From the NCBI GenBank assembly GCA_003260075.1, contig QLIY01000285.1, positions 62,001 to 126,000 on the forward strand: a DNA stretch of 64,000 nt, written 5' to 3'. Source of the stretch: Phallusia mammillata. Its lineage: Eukaryota; Chordata; Ascidiacea; Phlebobranchia; Ascidiidae. Numbering within the stretch: the first letter of the stretch is position 1; each line of letters starts with the position of its first letter. Both the position numbers and the translations under genes were made by a program. Below are positions 1 through 10,830 of the stretch, piece after piece. The notes beneath the pieces were generated by a model. It was not told the DNA's origin. It did not search any database and saw only the letters and a program-made list of their open reading frames with translations.

Positions 1-3000
1 GATTGTTCGCTTGCTTCTCCTCGATTCAAGCTGCGATGAGGCGCAACCTGATGGAGGTCGGGTTGTGGGAACTGATGAGGAGGTTGCTGTCGGTTGCCTA
101 GAAACGAAAGAAATATAGATTCAGTTAAATTTAAGGAGAGAAAACACTGGGTTGAAACATGGCAATGTGTAGAAATATTAAATGTTTGCTGATAGCGCGA
201 GTATTACAAGTATTTTGAACATATATATAAAAATATATACATAGTATATAGAAGTATTTTTGAAGCTTGTATTAAAACTGAGAAAACCCCAAACCTTATT
301 TATATAAACACGCAGTATTAGAGTCATGAATCATTGTGAATATAATCATGAATAAAAGTATTACAGTCATGAATCATTTTGAACATAGTTACAAGATTTT
401 AGCCTGGAACTTTATGCTTACCTCAGTGAAGAAGCAAACGACGGTATCTGGCTGTTAAGAGGAGGTGTGAACTTGCTTTGTGGATTTTGATGCGCGATAA
501 AGTTCGAATTTTCATAAACCGGCTCTTGATGGTCGCGGTTCGGTGTATTGCCCTGTGTAGCAGCTCGAGATCTGTTCGGAGGAACACCATAGTTCAGTGG
601 GGCCAACTTGAGTTTCGGAGACTGAGGTTTGGATGCAGCGGGAGAGCCGTCCTGGGATGAAGTGCTGTGGGAGCGAGTGGATGTCTTCCCTGGAGGAGAG
701 AGCTTGCTCGGAGTCGAAAGTCGAGAAATCCGTGAACCCGAGTGAGATCTACGGGACTGAATCGACTTTATATTGTTTATCGTAGGTTTTGTTGGCTGTG
801 GTGTATCAGAATAAGCTGGCAGCTTCGAAATAGAGTTTTGATAATCTGGAGGCTTCGAATCGTCCGCTCTTGACCGGCCGGTGGCGCAAGAGGAACTGCG
901 TGCTTGTCCTTGGGCCACAGCACTAGGTGGCGGAAGAGAAACAGCAGGAGATCGAAGTCCGGATGATGATGCAGTTTTGCTCCTTCCACGATACGAAGTC
1001 ATCTCGGTACTGGATGAGGAACTGCTGGATTCGTTTGTACCCGTTAGTCCGCCTCGGCCGGAGAATCCGAATCCAGAGGAACTATTTCGTTTCGATTTAG
1101 ACATCCTCTGCTGGTTCGGTTTGCTCGGAACCGGTTCCAACGATCCGGATGATGACGTCGTGCCCTGGAACTCTGTGACGTCAACCATTCCGTCGGAAGG
1201 CAAGGAACCGAAACTGGAACCGGTTCCAACAGATCCGTTCATGACGCTGTCGGCTCCACTGGAAGTGATGGATGCCGGGGTTCTACCAGTAGAATCCGTC
1301 GATTTATCCTGAAATTAAAAAAAAAAACGTTTAACATTCCGAAATCCAAAAGACACGTTTACATCTTTGACGTTCAAAGATGTAAATCTGTAATATTTTT
1401 CGATGGGCAAAGTCATAATGATATTTTGTCACAATTTCATTAGGGCTTCGATAATTGTTTGAACATCTCAGAAATAATCAGTAATTTATTTGAAGCAAAG
1501 CGATTAAACGTAGCGAAAAGTTGCCCCCCCCCCGTAATATTTTTCGATGGGCAAAGTCATAATGATATTTTGTCACAATTTGATTAGGGCTTCGATAATT
1601 GTTTGAACAGCTCAGAAACAATCAGTAATTTATTTGAAGCAAAGCGATTAAACGTAGCGAAAAGTTAGAAATAAGTGGAGAGTTAAATTACATTTGAGGT
1701 TGATCCCTGTGGAGTGCTTCTGCCGCTTGTACGTTGTTGTGTCAGTTCAGCTTCAACTACAGAACTAATGAAAGCTTTTTCAAATACTTTCTGGTGATCA
1801 GAGTAGTTGATTTTCTTTCCAATTGCGTCTTTGTCAGGTTTTCCTGAAGAAAAAAACACATTTCAAACTCTAGAACAGCAAATTTATCCAACTGTATTGG
1901 ATTCATGTGATGCTGCAAAGCCAGCCACTTATCAGTCAAGTCTAAGATATTAATAGTTATCTAGTAAACCCCCCCCCCAGCTTTTTCAAATACTTTCTGG
2001 TGATCAGAGTAGTTGATTTTCTTTCCGATTGCGTCTTTGTCAGGTTTTCCTGAAGAAAAAAAAACACATTTCAAACTCAAGAACAGCAAATTTATCCAAC
2101 TGTATTGGTTTCATGTGATGCTGCAAAGCCAGCCACTTATCAGTCAAGTCTAATATTAATAGTTATCTACTAACAAACACAAATTTGGTGTTGGACGTAA
2201 AAAGGTGAACAAAACTTACGAGATTTTCCAGCAGTGTTTCCGGGAATAGAAGATTCAGTTTTCGGGGAAAGATCTTCTTTGCTTCCCGATATCCGAGAAG
2301 CGCTCTTCATAATTCGTCCAATCGCCGACCCAGGACTGGTCTTGGGCGTTTTATGGAGTTGCCTGGTTGGTTTAGGACGCGTTGGGGGCGAGGTAGAAGA
2401 AGGGGGAATTCCCTGGGGCTGCGGGGTTCGCACAATAGTTACCCCGGCTGCAAAAACTTCCCCGTTTTTTCGCGGATGTGAACCTGATGCTACAGATAAA
2501 CGCTTTTCGTTGTTGTTCAACTCAGAATCGAGGAAAGTATTGATTTGGTGTGGCATGATGTGTCGGCTGTCGATAGGTAGATTCTCGTAAGGTGGCTCTT
2601 CAATAACTTTCACCCTGGTATGCTGTTGCTGATGCTTCGCGGAACCGTTACGCAAAAATCGACTTTCAGGCGTATTGGCGCTCAAATCCTCAGTTGACAA
2701 GATCTGGAATCTCTTCGCTTTTGTGTCGTCACTCTGCTCGACCGATACCACGCTCTCATACCACTCCCTGTTATCCTTCTTTCCTCGCATCTCGCTCTTC
2801 CGTGGCACTGCAGCATCCGGGAACGAAGTCTCCTCAAACCTCCTGCTCTCCGCAACTTCCGGCTCCGGGATTTGCTCCTTATCCGGACGCTCAATTGTAC
2901 TCCCTTCAGCGAATCCTTCATCTGAAACAACTTCCTCTACCAACTTAGAGAGAGCTTGCTGATGAGGACTTGATGTACCCCCCCCCCCTCAATTGTACTC

Positions 3001-5361
3001 CCTTCAGCGAATCCTTCATCTGAAACAACTTCCTCCACCAACTTGGTGAGAGCTTGTTGATGAGGACTTGATGTGGATGACCCATTGGGATAAGGTTGAC
3101 TTAGTTTGCGTCCAACCGCTGCATCACTGCCTCCACCGAGAGCCAACCTCTTCTTGCTTCCAGTGGATAATCCATCTTTGCCGGGAGGAAGATACGAGTT
3201 TGGCTCCAGAGAAAGAGTCCTTGGATCGATAAATGAACTCGCAGGCTTGAGCTGTGACTCTGGAAGGGGATCTGGGTTTCTACAAGTAAAAGAAAGAAGG
3301 TGTTATCATGGGTAAATACAACAGCCAGGAAATTAGGTATTAGTCTTAATAAGCAGGCGTTTACATGAAAAAATCATGATGTTTATGTGATGAAATGCAC
3401 GCTGAAGTATTGTAACGTAAAATACAACTAAATAAACTTTTCATGGAATACTTACTTTGTATTATTGCTTTGCTCCGTTTTCTTGCTCGATGAGGAGTTT
3501 GACCTGCCTCCGGACACAGATCTTCCAAATTTCGACTTCATCAAATCCTTGAGAGATCGGGATTGGCTTCCTCCTCCGCTCTTCTTTCCTCCAGGAGCAG
3601 CATCTTTACTCTTCTTCGAACTCACGTCAGTTTTTGAGGCGCTTCTTCCCCGTTGCTGGATCTTAGAGTTTTCAGCTTTCTTAGCAGGATTACTTCCAAG
3701 CTTGATTCCTTTAGACTTTGAAGCGCTTAAGTTTAACAGCGAGCGCCTCTCAGTGGATTGGCTGCATTGACTCAAACTTGAACCGGACTCAAGCGACTCA
3801 GTGCGCACAGACCGCGAGATTTCAGGCGAAGTCTGCGGGGATTTCTGCGCCAAAACCTGGCTGTTAGTTGTCGCCGAAGTCGTTCTCATGTGAGGGTTTG
3901 TGGAAGGGAAGCGAGGTTGCGGGGTGACGTCAGAGATTTGTGAAGTCACCTGGTCCACGGATTGTGTTCGCTCATGCGGCGCGATCACGTGGTTTACAGG
4001 GTAGTGACGTGCTGAGTCTTTGCGACGGTTTAAAGCGAAATCACTGCTGACGCTTCGACGTCTGCGGAGTTGACTTTTTCCATCGTCAACTGATGTTTCA
4101 AGAATTTCCTTCTTACGACGACCTGCAGAACCTGCAACGAGAAAAGATGTTATGTGTTAAACACTGCAACCAGCAATTTAATTCTGAAATATTGAAATAA
4201 ACAAAAATCAAATGGTTTAAGTCAAACAATATGTTTTTTTTGAAGATAATTAGTTGATGAATAGCCTGACTCGTAACAAAATCGTCACTGAAGTAGCATT
4301 AAACGCAATGATTGTAAAAACTCAAACAATTTACATTACTCTATAACTATTCTATGACATTTTGTTCAAACAAAATGATTAGTTGACACTGTTTATGAAC
4401 GCTCCTATGATAACTTTGTTTTTTGTGCATTTTGAGTCGTAAGAAACGTTTCATCATGTTTTTGCAACATAGGGTTGATGAATACTAACCTTCGCTCATG
4501 CGACGTTTTCGTAGTCCGTCATCTATTTCGTCATAATCCCTATTGATCACGTCACAAGTGCGAGATTTGGGAAGCTTGGATGAATCCGAGTCAAAGGAGG
4601 AGACTTTAGTGGAAGGGACGACGATCCTTGATCTGTCCTGTCCTCCAGAAGATGCAGGAGGTTTGCTCTTCTGAGGTGGAGGACTCCTTTCAGAGCTCTT
4701 CCTCCTAGTGAGGCTGATCTTGGATGCAGATGAGGAGCGTTGAGGTGGATAATGATTTGAGGAGGAGGTTCGTTCAAGAGCAGCTGAAATGGACAGTATC
4801 AATTAATAACGAAAAGATTTGAAAGTCAACACAATGTTAGATATTGTTAAAAAAACAATTTCCTTAAATTTATGAACACATTTAGTCATTTATCGTTGTG
4901 AATTTATAATGTATGTATTTCGCCTTTACAGCAACATCGCTTTCTTATTCAAATAGAAAAATAATTGCCTTTAGAGAACATAGTTTATTGCACAAGTTTT
5001 TTGCTATAAATCAGTTCAACGTTTTGATCAAATTACATTTTAAGTTGACGTGTTTCAAAGTTGAATTGGCCGTTTGTGAATAAATCAGCTTAGCAGCAGA
5101 AGTAAATCAAAGGTAACTATAATGCAACACAAACATTTTTTCAATTCAACTTACTTTTAGCGTTCTGTTGCGTCTTTTCATTCTCGTTTGCCTTAATTGC
5201 GTCATAATCGACTGGCACCATGACGGCATATCCGGTCGACTGTCCGTCTTGTGACATCACTTCCTGTAGCACGTGCGGGGGTGGGGGAGGCGGAAGAGCG
5301 TCATCAAAAACTTCTTCGTCGTCAATCGCAGTTTCCGTGGGAATTTCGTGACTTCGTTGAG

Positions 5362-5394
<33 letters not shown>

Positions 5395-6809
5395 GAGCGT
5401 GTGAACTGCCACTGACGTCAGCGATTTTCTTTGTGGCTGGAGAGTACTGAATGTCTGTGAAGCAAAGATTTGTTACTCAAAATTGCTTCAAATAGGAAGT
5501 GCATGTTTTAGCTTGAAGCAGATGTTACCAAATGTAACTGAAAACAGGCGTAAGGCTGCATTGACCTTTGCTGCTAAGATTTTAAAGTTAAAAAAAAACA
5601 ACGATTTAAACCAATCAAAGTTCTATAAGACGTTGTCAGCATGTGTGTAGTGACGTAACAATGGCAAACAGACTCATTTTATTACACAAAACTGTAAGAA
5701 TTTTTTTAGGCAATTCTTCTGTACTGCAAAGTTTCATAAAAGACACAGACATACAATAACAAAGCAAAATAAATGCAGCAAACTTACAGCTTTTCCGTTT
5801 TCAGTTTTCTCCACATTCCCCCCCCCCCCGCAATTCTTCTGTACTGCAAAGTTTCATAAAAGACACAGACATACAATGACAAAGCAAAATAAATGCAGCA
5901 AACTTACAGCTTTTCCGCTTTCAGTTTTCTCCACATTCTTATGTTCATCAACTTTTTTCTCTCGACCATTTTCGATGAGGATTTGTTCGTAAAGATGATC
6001 CAAAGACTGCGACTTACGGCATGCGGCCGCGTATGACTTCCGGCGCCAACCGGATCCCTTCTGGGGCCCAGTTGCACCCCCTGGGCCATCAGGGGAAGCA
6101 CCTTGATGTGATTGTTTCCATACACTCAACTTGCGAGGCCGGATTTGAGAAAAAGCTGAAAGGTGAAGGTTGAATAAATATATATTTTTAATCATTTAGT
6201 GAATAAAGATTACGAAAATCGCTGGTCAGAACACAGTAGCTGTAACATTTCTATAAAGTTAAAACTATGAAGCATTTTATGTACGGTAGTGGCCCAGTTA
6301 GACTTAATCTTCCAATAAAACCCACCTGATTTTGTGTGTTTCTTTACGTCTTCGTTAACAGTGTCAGAATTGCCCCTGAAACACAAAGTACAGATTATTA
6401 TTTAATGTTTCACACACCCTACAAATCAATTCTGCTAGTGAATTGCAAAATAACCAAATTAGCAAATGTCAGGTGCCGGAATTAATAAACATTACAACAA
6501 ATCACCAATTGCCTAATTACAACCGGACAGAGATTACATACAAATTATGATAATAGCAGCCAGGTGTTGATTGATGTGGGTTCAATACACAAAGCATTAC
6601 GAAGTGATTAAAGGGAGGGTGCGTTACCTTTGCTGCACGGATGTCCGGGGGGCAAGTCCTGATGACGTCTGCTCCTTGCCACTGACGTCATCGCCCGATT
6701 GAGGGGGTGGCGGTGGTGGTGGAGGAAGGTCTGAAAATTAAAACCAAAATTTGTAAAATAGCAATGTAATGTATATAGGCTTTTGCTGTCAGGCACAATA
6801 TCAAGTTTA

Positions 6810-6903
<94 letters not shown>

Positions 6904-9900
6904 TCCTATACTAGTCAATTTTAGTTTTATTTACCCTGATAAAGGCGCCTGTATAGGACGTCGAAACGTTGGAATAAAATTACATTTGCTAGAACAGCTA
7001 TGTAATATATTGTAAAGGTAAAAGTATAAGCGTTATAAGTGAAAATGTCACAACAGAATACAAGAATCAAACTATGCTACAGGGCTTTAATTTTTAAATA
7101 ACCAACCTGCGCCGAATTCTAGTTTCGAAAACGACTTTCGATTTCCACCCAAGGAAGAGGGACTTCCCGGTGACGTCATATGTCCGCTATCTGCTGACGT
7201 CAGACGCTGTTCGGTGTTGCTATGGCTCGATGACGCAGAACTGGTTCTCGGGCACCAGATCTTCCCATCGACACTTGACAATCGACTCTGCGATGAAGTG
7301 GGTGACATAGGGGACCTCATGGGTGAGATGGGTGACCTGAGTGGTGATGTTGGTGACATTGGGGGCTTTTGGGTGACCCCTACGTCGGCGCGAGGTGAAA
7401 CTTTTCGTATATTCGATATATTCTGATTCAGTTCTTGTGGTAACACATGGTTTTCGTATGGTGATACGGGTGATAGAGCGACAACTCCAGGTTGGCTCTG
7501 CGGTGACATCTGATCTTCCATCGCAATTTGAACCGCATCCAGGTCAAGTACAAGGCTGGACGGCCGTTGAGGTTCAGAGCGCTTTGGTGTGACATTCATG
7601 TAATGGTTGTGTGAGCGCCTCAATCTCGTATCGCGTCGAAAGTTCACCTTTGGTGCATCTTGCGTCTCAACCGGATCAGCAGCTGGCTTCTCGTAATTCT
7701 TCAGTTCGACTTCAATATAGGCGTTGTTGTCGAATGACTGGCTTCTTTCACTTGAGCGAGTCGATTTATTCAGTTTTGCGACTCGGGAATGCGAAAGTTT
7801 CTTGCTCGAATCCCTTCCCGGGCTCGCAGATTTGCATTCTCGCTTTCCACCCGAGCTGGGTTTCGAACCCGCGCCGCTCGCTCGCGAATCACAACAAGTA
7901 CAGGATTGGGTGGCGCAAACGCTGGACGGCGTGGCGTAATCTGATTGGTTGGGAGACTGCTCGTGGATGACACCTAGCGGATGGGGCTCCTGCACAGGAA
8001 CAACAGGATCGCCGCTGATTTCAGGTGGACTTGGTTGTGAGCGCGGTGAGCTACCTGTGTGCCGTTGGAGGGCGTTATAGAGTTCGATTATTGTCGCCAT
8101 TTCTTCCGATTTTATACGGGTTAAATCACGGCGCGAAACTTCGTCGATGGAAGCCCCAAACTGGGCCATGAGTGCCTCGCTGAAATCTGGAATAGCAAGT
8201 ATACGGGTTAGGCGTTTTCTCGTTTAAAATGTACAACTATATGGTGTTGTATGTTTGGAATGTTAACTCACGTTGATTTGTGCTACTTTGAAGATTCGGC
8301 ATTGATCCTGGAACTGAAGATTCCCTGCCCCCCCCCCCCTGGAAGCCCCAAACTGGGCCATGAGTGCCTCGCTGAAATCTGGAATAGTAAATATACGGGT
8401 TAGGAGTTTTCTCGTTTAAAATGTACAAGTATATGGTGTTGTATTTTGGAATGTTAACTCACGTTGATTTGTGCTACTGTGAAGATTCGGCATTGATCCT
8501 GGAACTGAAGATTCCCTGCTTGCTATCACGTGACCGCTGGGGACTTTCTCCATCGGTGCTTCCCCTAAAATAAAAGTATGTAATTCATTGATAAAATGTT
8601 CAAACACCTTGCCTCTGTATTTTGCTCATTAAATCACGAGTTTAAACTGATTTTAGGCCTTACCTTGACTTTGTACGTTGTGGCCATGCAATGGAGTGCT
8701 GTCGTTCAGCTTTTGGTTGCAGCTTGTAAGTTGTTGAACTTGACGACGAAGGTTGATGCATTCGGAATGGAGACGACGCTGCATCATTTCGGATTGCGCA
8801 ATTTGTGAAGCGACCTAAACATCAAGAGAAATGTAAAGATAATAAACAATATCACAACAACAACAACAACAAAAAGGGTGACTTCAGGGTGATGTACACA
8901 ACAGTATGTACATGAATAGGAATAAGCTCTGAAGAGGCCCCATTTCTACCTTATTGTATTCGTGTTTTTGTTGTTCAGCCAGCCTGACCAGCTGATCATT
9001 CTGTTCTTCCATCTTCTGCATTCGTTCGGTGAGGAACATGCAATACTTACGAAAATCTTCAACCCCCTGTGAAGATTAAAAATATTTGCGTAAATTTTAC
9101 ATTTTTTTATCAAAATAAACACAAACCGCAAGGAACGCAAACAAACGAAGTAAAAGGGGCCAAATCCCTAAAAAGGAAAGGTTTTTCCGTGAGACCAGCA
9201 GAAATGAAGAAACGTTACAGTAATTGTGCTTACAAATTTGAAACATTGCTTTTCTCCAACGGAAATGCGACAACAACGTAATTATTTTCACAACTACTCA
9301 CAACGAACTATCAAAATCAGTCAGCTATTTCATGGTTCTGTTTCTATAAATCCAACACCGTATCCTGTGTAAACTACAAAGGGCGCCCTTGTTTGCAAGT
9401 TGTAATGTTTCCGCTACGTTGGACAACAATTTCCAAAACGGAAACGGTAAAACGTAACAACGTTTCACCGGTAAACAAACATTGAACAGATCTTAAAGAG
9501 AAATTACCAAACTAGGGTTTCCGTTTTGTGAGCCTGAGTGGGTTGAATGTGCGTTTACATGGGAAGATTGAGATTGGACAGGATGCGTTCGGTGATCTTC
9601 GGATTGGTTCGGAAGACTTCGGGGCTTCACGCGCTGCTGATCATGCTCATACACCGTAATGTAGTTGTGTCGTTTGGTGAAGGTGTTTTGCTGAAATTTT
9701 AGTTTATTTTTAGATTTTTGTTAGACAAGGTTACCCCGCCCTGAAATTGGCTGCCTTTGTACAGTGCACTAAGTATATTTTCTTCAAACCCGTATTTTAA
9801 TTGATTAAACACAAAACTGCTTGAAAACCTACGTAGTAACTTGACATAATTTCTTCCTGGTACTTTTGTTTAAAATCGAACTAGTTGTAAAGTCCGTGTT

Positions 9901-10106
9901 TTTTTGTTTTATATCATGGTAATTCCAGATGGGGTTTGAAGTTGATAAAATGCGGTCACACTTGACAGCACGAAGTTGGGGATCAGGGAAATTCCTACCT
10001 CTTGTTGTGCACTTGCCTCTTCTCTCGGCCGAGCTCCATTTCTCACACCATGACGTAACGCATCACGTAACGACTCTTCGACACTGTCGTACTCCATGAC
10101 TGGCTC
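1..10106 (-). CDS. Large Ser/Pro-rich coiled-coil scaffold, possibly NCKAP5-like (3' end outside window)
   Basis: Fifteen minus-strand exons join with matching phases: 10097-9999 (ATG at 10097; exon begins 10106), 9066-8950, 8814-8664, 8564-8463, 8186-7107, 6730-6628, 6375-6326, 6155-5908, 5454-5155, 4783-4490, 4131-3456, 3279-2220, 1756-1692, 1308-422 and 97-<1. More than about 1,740 residues are visible. Residues about 34 to 115 are coiled coil, with a stretch like the NCKAP5 coil (VASQIAQ, then a SECINL-type segment). The rest is low-complexity, rich in Ser, Pro, Lys and Arg, with a run of eight prolines near residue 520 and Tyr motifs such as YENL and VYEN that could bind SH2 or PTB domains. 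NCKAP5 relatives bind microtubules and Nck; their size (about 1,900 residues) fits. The family call rests on remembered similarity in the coil and just after it and could be wrong; the gene structure is solid. Two exons are damaged by poly-C joins (2978-2988, 5362-5392). Confidence 0.85.
422..1308 (-). CDS. Ser-rich C-terminal exon of the scaffold gene
   Basis: This 887-base exon starts in phase 0 (DKSTDSTGRTPAS) and encodes about 295 residues dominated by Ser, Arg, Pro and Thr, including RSHSGSRISRLSTPSKLSPP and a VYENSNF motif. The reading frame reaches TAA at the donor GTAAGC, but splicing there continues in frame into the exon 97-<1 (QPTATSSSVPTTRPP), so the stop is probably intronic. The small upstream exon 1756-1692 is needed to reconcile phases with the exon at 2220-3279. 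Confidence 0.8.
1390..1667. repeat. Allelic duplicate around poly-C at 1524-1533
   Basis: 1390-1523 and 1534-1667 match over about 133 bases with three substitutions. It lies in an intron of the scaffold gene. Confidence 0.75.
1773..2176. repeat. Allelic duplicate around poly-C at 1969-1978
   Basis: 1773-1968 recurs at 1979-2176 with a few changes. It is intronic in the scaffold gene and just avoids the small exon 1692-1756. Confidence 0.75.
2220..3279 (-). CDS. Scaffold exon broken by a contig-end duplication
   Basis: The exon opens in frame with NPDPLPESQLKPASSF and ends with PGNTAGKS at a GTAAGT donor. In between, 2890-2977 and 2989-3076 are two copies of the same coding segment (EEVVSDEGFAEGSTIE) separated by 11 Cs. 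Read literally this gives a frameshift and stop. Ignoring one copy plus the Cs (98 bases) leaves 962 bases, which fits the phases on both sides exactly (one base in, 320 codons, one base out). The break is therefore an assembly error, not a pseudogene signal. Confidence 0.8.
5155..5454 (-). CDS. Scaffold exon interrupted by a 31-C filler
   Basis: After the gap the exon reads AQRSHEIPTETAIDDEE, then a six-proline run and GYAVMVPVDYDAIKANE, ending one base into a codon as the next exon requires. Upstream of the gap, the frame demanded by the preceding exon (which ends phase 0 at 5908) differs from the frame used downstream. Either the 31-base filler has the wrong length or a small exon is missing. 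No flanking duplication is visible at this filler, unlike most others. Confidence 0.7.
5710..5937. repeat. Allelic duplicate including the end of a scaffold exon
   Basis: 5710-5817 recurs at 5830-5937 after 12 Cs. Both copies carry the 3' end and donor of the exon 6155-5908. They differ at one coding base (Ser versus Asn codon), consistent with alleles. Confidence 0.75.
6628..6730 (-). CDS. Polyproline exon of the scaffold gene
   Basis: The exon encodes Leu followed by eight prolines, then QSGDDVSGKEQTSSG, in the frame required by both neighbouring exons (two bases carried in, two carried out). The proline run is a plausible SH3 or EVH1 ligand. A longer glycine-rich frame across the adjacent 92-base poly-C block is an artefact. 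The next exon, 6375-6326, is only 50 bases but keeps phase. Confidence 0.8.
6936..6970 (+). ncRNA. Degenerate hammerhead ribozyme motif in a scaffold-gene intron
   Basis: CTGATAA (one change in the invariant CTGANGA), a 20-base stem II region with CCTGTATAGG, then GAAACGTT. It shares flanks GGAATAAAATTACATTTG with the palindromic element at 35291-35466. Antisense to the host gene. Confidence 0.45.
7107..8186 (-). CDS. Largest intact exon of the scaffold gene
   Basis: This 1,080-base exon keeps one open frame for about 360 residues (roughly 157 to 516). It opens with HFSEALMAQFGASIDE and a helical segment IKSEEMATIIELYNAL, which extends the NCKAP5-like similarity. It then becomes Ser/Pro-rich with repeated S-P-x-S-P units (PMSPTSPLRSP and similar), which are possible proline-directed kinase sites. 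The acceptor is CTATTCCAG at 8187 and the donor is GTTGGT at 7106. A poly-C join upstream (8328-8339) follows a partial second copy of its neighbour exon, so 8186 is preferred as the true start over the copy at about 8378. Confidence 0.85.
8149..8518. repeat. Allelic duplicate spanning parts of two scaffold exons
   Basis: 8149-8327 recurs at 8341-8518 (offset 192). Each copy holds the start of one exon and the end of the neighbouring one, so a literal reading would create duplicated half-exons. The outer copies (8186 and 8463-8564) give a consistent gene. Confidence 0.75.
8463..10106 (-). CDS. N-terminal coiled-coil exons of the large scaffold gene
   Basis: Four exons (10106-9999, 9066-8950, 8814-8664, 8564-8463) encode the start MEYDSVEESL, then two heptad-rich exons containing FRKYCMFLTERMQKMEEQ and VASQIAQSEMMQRRLHSE, then a short Ser-rich exon with SVPGSMPNL. 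The ATG at 10097 is the first in-frame Met and lies 9 bases inside the exon. A clear acceptor (TTTTATAG) precedes the exon, so the mRNA 5' end is either a distant untranslated exon or a spliced-leader addition site. The intron 9067-9998 (932 bases) shows no coding signal. Each donor and acceptor phase agrees with the next exon. Confidence 0.85.
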
Positions 10107-10257
10107 CTATAAAAGTAAAAAGCAACATTTACACCGATGTCTTTAAACGAACGAGTTTGTATGTCCCAAATACTGTACAAAAGTGTACATAAAAGTGCAT
10201 GTAGACGATTTGGATAAGCTTTTGCAAGTTTTTTTTGTTTTTTTTTGTGATTTTTCT

Positions 10258-10290
10258 CTGAAGAAGCCCTATTGTGATAGGTGAAACGTC
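10258..10290 (+). ncRNA. Hammerhead ribozyme motif, family with CCTAT/ATAGG stem
   Basis: CTGAAGA, stem II CCTAT-TGTG-ATAGG, then GAAAC and the triplet GTC. All core bases of a hammerhead are present; position 7 may vary. Downstream at 10337 follows a segment (CCAGTTGAATGACAG) related to the arms of the palindrome at 34012-34150. Confidence 0.5.
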
Positions 10291-10781
10291 AGTATTAAGT
10301 TTTTACCACACAATGAGTAATTTGGCCAGCACCACACCAGTTGAATGACAGATTTGTTAAAAAAGCACTACAGGCTGTTGGGTAATGGGTGACACTGGTA
10401 ACGCTTGGATGCTCACAGCATTGGGGCACGCGAACCGAGCAAGTCAAGTTTGTAAATCGCCCCACGCCACATTGAGCGTGAATGTCGCATGAAATTAAAG
10501 GACGCAGAGCGAATAGTTTGTTGACTTCTCCTGCACAAAAGAAACGTTTTTGCAGCAAATTAAAAGTCCTACATCGTTTTTACGCGATGCTTTTGTACTT
10601 TTTTAACAATCTGTTACGTGACCCCCCCCCCCGAATAGTTTGTTGACTTCTCCTGCACAAAAGAAACGTTTTTGCAGCATTTAAAAGTCATGTATCGTTT
10701 TGATACGATGCTTTTGCACTTTTTTAACAATCTGTTACGTGTCTCAGGGGGATATATACGGGTGTAACAGATGTGGCCCCT

Positions 10782-10830
10782 CATATTACTGATGACGGCA
10801 TGAGCATCCGCCGAAACGTTTGAATAATAA
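10782..10830 (+). ncRNA. Hammerhead ribozyme with intact core
   Basis: CTGATGA at 10789, stem II CGGC...GCCG (perfect four pairs), GAAAC and GTT. Stem I can form between TATTA before the core and TAATA after it. The tail AATAAAGCATGTTGCTTTTT and following bases is a repeat also found at 33061, 20397 and 54328-54467. Short stem III with self-complementary ACGT is typical of retroelement hammerheads that act as dimers. Confidence 0.65.

Noticed and set aside
6688-6918. Frame encoding a long polyglycine tract (also 24352-24579 polyproline/polyglycine and 27070-27327)
   Set aside because: These frames exist only because of poly-C fillers of 50 to 92 bases.
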